Source of the DNA: DASUNP01 sp963728545
GTDB lineage: Bacteria > Acidobacteriota > Blastocatellia > UBA7656
Direction: 5' to 3'
Length of the DNA stretch: 64,000 nucleotides
NCBI GenBank assembly: GCA_963728545.1
Contig: CAVSKO010000002.1
Location: forward strand, 4,712,001 to 4,776,000
In this document: in pieces, positions 61,941 to 64,000 of the stretch
How the letters are laid out: the number at the start of each line of letters is the position of its first letter
How positions within the stretch are numbered: position 1 is the stretch's first letter
Notes under the pieces: generated by a model
What the model was told of the DNA's origin: nothing
The model's input: the letters and a program-made list of their open reading frames with translations, nothing else
Database searches by the model: none
Program-made: the position numbers and the translations under genes

Positions 61941-63173
61941 ATGTCTAATGATACTGACGATTATGCGGAACAGTGGGTACGGTTTCTGAGTCGTGGCCCT
62001 TATTATTTTTCTAAAGAGTTACTTACGCCTAATATAGCCCTTCTTGTCTCCCCTGACGGAAGCAAAATCATAGTCATTGGTGATACTAGCGGCGTGCGGT
62101 GTATATATGGTGAACAGGGATCGGCAGTTTACGTCAACTTTTGCAGGGGAGGAATCGGCAATTCGTTAACCTGTCCTGCGTGCGGGCAGTATTACATAAT
62201 TACAACTGAATCTCACGAGCAAGATGATGAAATAGTTTTTATTCAAGATGACAAGGATTTTTATAGATGCGCCTGCGGGATGATATTTGTCCTTTATGAG
62301 AGATACGAATTTGTATCTCTTCCGATTGATCTTGAAGACTTAGCGCCTCTTTATTTTGCGGGTCTGTCACAGAACGCAGACTTGTTGGTGCGTTACATTT
62401 TAAGCCAGGATGGTCAATCACTTGTGGAAGAGGTTAGTGAGGTTCGGAAGCATTGGGTAGACGATAGTTGTTTGACAGAGCGGCCAGGATTCAAATTTGA
62501 AGCTTGGACCATTGCACCATGTTTTGTAGCGTGCGATTCCCTCCATTCCTTAGGTGTGCAAAATGTGCGAATATGGCGCAAACGCAAGTACAAACTAAAG
62601 TCGGATATTTTTGAAGAGGAAACGTATAGGGCAGCCTGGGATTCCTGGGATACAGTTACTAGAAAGGTCGGATATAGGGGCGATAGCTATGCCAATCAAC
62701 GAATGCTTGAAGCACTTGAATCCCTTAATGAGAATCCATCTCGAACAGCCGACCTAGCGCAAGAGCAAATAACGAAGAAACCGCGCGGTGGCGATCAACG
62801 CGTCGAAGAAATAAAGCGGCTATGGGCTGATACTGATGTGCTTAAAAGATTCGCTGATTTGGTTGATAAACTTTGGTTGACATGGGGATGGATCAAGTTG
62901 AATGTTGACTCATCTGCCTTAGCATCCACGGATCGGCAGCAAGAATGGGTAGATGAGATGTGGGAAAAACGTAATGAGATAAAAATATTCGCTGCTAGAC
63001 ATCCTAAATTTACCAAAGCGGTATTAACCCGCGCCGTAGACGACGAGTTAATCAAGATAGACCGCATAGACACGAATTTTGTAAAGTCCATGTACCGCCA
63101 AATCTTGATCAAAGGATCATCGGGTTTCTTGAAAGAGGGATGCTCTTCTACAAACATGATATTTCCATCCTGA
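61941..63173 (+). CDS. Hypothetical protein with central zinc ribbon
   Basis: 410 residues, no signal peptide. The N-terminal third is beta-rich. Residues about 78-115 (CPACGQYY... then CACGMIF) form a zinc-ribbon-like pair of CxxC/CxC motifs. The C-terminal half is helical and charged (QRVEEIKRLWADTDVLKRFADL), ending SSTNMIFPS. No family is recognised. It stands alone after a kinase and may be the last gene of a transferred segment. GGAGG upstream supports the start. Confidence 0.75.
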   Translation: MSNDTDDYAEQWVRFLSRGPYYFSKELLTPNIALLVSPDGSKIIVIGDTSGVRCIYGEQGSAVYVNFCRGGIGNSLTCPACGQYYIITTESHEQDDEIVFIQDDKDFYRCACGMIFVLYERYEFVSLPIDLEDLAPLYFAGLSQNADLLVRYILSQDGQSLVEEVSEVRKHWVDDSCLTERPGFKFEAWTIAPCFVACDSLHSLGVQNVRIWRKRKYKLKSDIFEEETYRAAWDSWDTVTRKVGYRGDSYANQRMLEALESLNENPSRTADLAQEQITKKPRGGDQRVEEIKRLWADTDVLKRFADLVDKLWLTWGWIKLNVDSSALASTDRQQEWVDEMWEKRNEIKIFAARHPKFTKAVLTRAVDDELIKIDRIDTNFVKSMYRQILIKGSSGFLKEGCSSTNMIFPS

Positions 63174-63320
63174 CTCGTTGCGCCGCTTACTTGCCTTTAT
63201 CTGCTGTGTCATCTCCTCGTCTCACTTAACGTCTACCCGCTGGCATCGCTGTTCCGGCTCCCGATTTCAGCAGTGAGGTGAGCCTGGCCGTGATGTAGAT
63301 GGATATTGGGATTTAGCATA

Positions 63321-63635
63321 TCAGAGTGAAATGGTTGGCGATTCTGCGAATCGCACTATATAGCATCTTATCGAACATATTGAAGCCCAACAGAGAGGCG
63401 CACTTTTCAAAACCGGCAGCACTGACTGTATAGGACCAGCATCCTCTTGCAGGTCTTCCAGGTATCCATCAGCACTCAGAATCTTTATGATGGTGTCTAA
63501 TCTATCACCGAATGACTCCAACATATTCTGTCCTCTGTCGGACTCTTTGAATTGGTTGTGGAGGACAGGTTCTTCTTCGGTCTCTAATGAAAAAACACAT
63601 ATCGCTCTGAGTACAGCCATAGCTTGTCTGTCCAT
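63321..63635 (-). CDS. Hypothetical protein, 104 residues
   Basis: The start at ATG 63635 (MDRQAMAVLRAICVF) has AGGAGG 6 nt upstream, better than the TTG at 63653. The sequence is a helical small protein (NMLESFGDRLDTIIKILSAD) with Cys near the C-terminus (CWASICSIRC). No recognised family. It may be co-transcribed with the next minus gene. Confidence 0.6.
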   Translation of the reverse strand: MDRQAMAVLRAICVFSLETEEEPVLHNQFKESDRGQNMLESFGDRLDTIIKILSADGYLEDLQEDAGPIQSVLPVLKSAPLCWASICSIRCYIVRFAESPTISL

Positions 63636-63668
63636 CGCATACCTCCTCTTCAAAAACTATAGGATAAC

Positions 63669-64000
63669 CTATATTTCCACTAAAGAAGCAAACGCCTCTA
63701 GCGCAGGCCGCAGATTATTAGTCAATCCCTCCACTAGTTCATTAATCGCGTGTTCTTGCTGCGAAGAGCCAACACGGACTTTGCGGGAATCATGCCAGAT
63801 GAAACGGGGGCGCATGCGCTCCATGCCCACTATGAAGCCAGTTATAAGGTGAATAGTTTGATCGGTGAATACCTCTACACCTATGCCGGCGTGTAGGTGG
63901 ATAGGATATACCCCCGGACCTTCCGCCACTATACACCATCCATCATTCCAAATCAGATCCGGGCTGCCCATAGCTCTGGGGATCTTGAAGTGATTGTAAA
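63669..64000 (-). CDS. Hypothetical protein, N-terminus beyond window
   Basis: The minus-strand frame stays open to the right edge (reading YNHFKIPRAMGSPDLIWNDG before the visible part), so the true start lies outside; the ATG at 63971 is not necessarily it. The C-terminal ~110 residues include GPGVYPIHLHAGIGVEVF, which looks like a strand-rich domain, and a helical tail (EHAINELVEGLTNNLRPAL). Family not recognised. Confidence 0.6.
   Translation of the reverse strand, partial: YNHFKIPRAMGSPDLIWNDGWCIVAEGPGVYPIHLHAGIGVEVFTDQTIHLITGFIVGMERMRPRFIWHDSRKVRVGSSQQEHAINELVEGLTNNLRPALEAFASLVEI

Overview
The window looks like chromosomal DNA of a soil-type, GC-rich bacterium, most plausibly an acidobacterium of the Blastocatellia kind. 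This is inferred from the mix of secreted BNR-repeat protein, PQQ dehydrogenase, S9 peptidase, IorAB-like oxidoreductase, RHS remnant and 17-residue-repeat protein; no rRNA or complete tRNA is present to prove it. Genes are loosely packed, small repeats are abundant, and several genes carry single-base frameshifts or stops that are either real decay or draft-assembly errors.

Layout. (1) 1-1674: end of an ABC exporter operon (YbbA/LolD-like ATPase and FtsX-like permease, minus strand). (2) About 1664-9562: an AT-rich integrative element sits between the ABC operon and the tesA-like esterase, genes that are divergent neighbours in many bacteria. It carries a Bacteroidota-type tyrosine integrase, an RteC-like protein, a complete type I Thoeris antiphage pair (thsA, thsB), an excisionase-like HTH protein, a filamentous-phage-type replication protein, a TPR-like protein and a small secreted protein. 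Thoeris is bracketed by two inverted 28-bp dif-like sites (10-bp matching arms, different 6-bp spacer). (3) 9561-30060: ordinary metabolic genes: esterase, GMC oxidoreductase, S9 peptidase, aldo/keto reductase, a polyol/sugar ABC transporter with a dehydrogenase and ROK sugar kinase, PQQ dehydrogenase, acetyltransferase, a cholesterol-oxidase-like gene and an EEP hydrolase. (4) 30061-42940: a 162-bp MITE candidate, a reprolysin-like metallopeptidase, TerC, a broken MltF, an aquaporin that looks like an integron cassette, a 1029-residue BNR protein and a GC-rich VOC protein. (5) 42951-50755: island(s) bounded by two copies of the 3' half of a tRNA-Met(CAU) gene, each next to an integrase remnant. 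Inside are iorAB, three integron-like cassettes and a phage primase remnant. (6) 51452-64000: a 17-residue-repeat surface protein, a DUF4157 (eCIS-type) toxin-like protein, small secreted Cys-rich proteins, a second three-cassette cluster, a Ser/Thr kinase and hypothetical genes.

The most notable structure is a family of about 92-bp attC-like sites, all on the plus strand and each following a plus-strand ORF, with no integron integrase in the window. This is a CALIN-type cassette array in two clusters (46.7-49.1 and 57.4-59.2 kb) with remnants at 36.7-37.9 kb. Together with the Thoeris module and the tRNA-bounded island, the window records at least three independent gene-capture routes.
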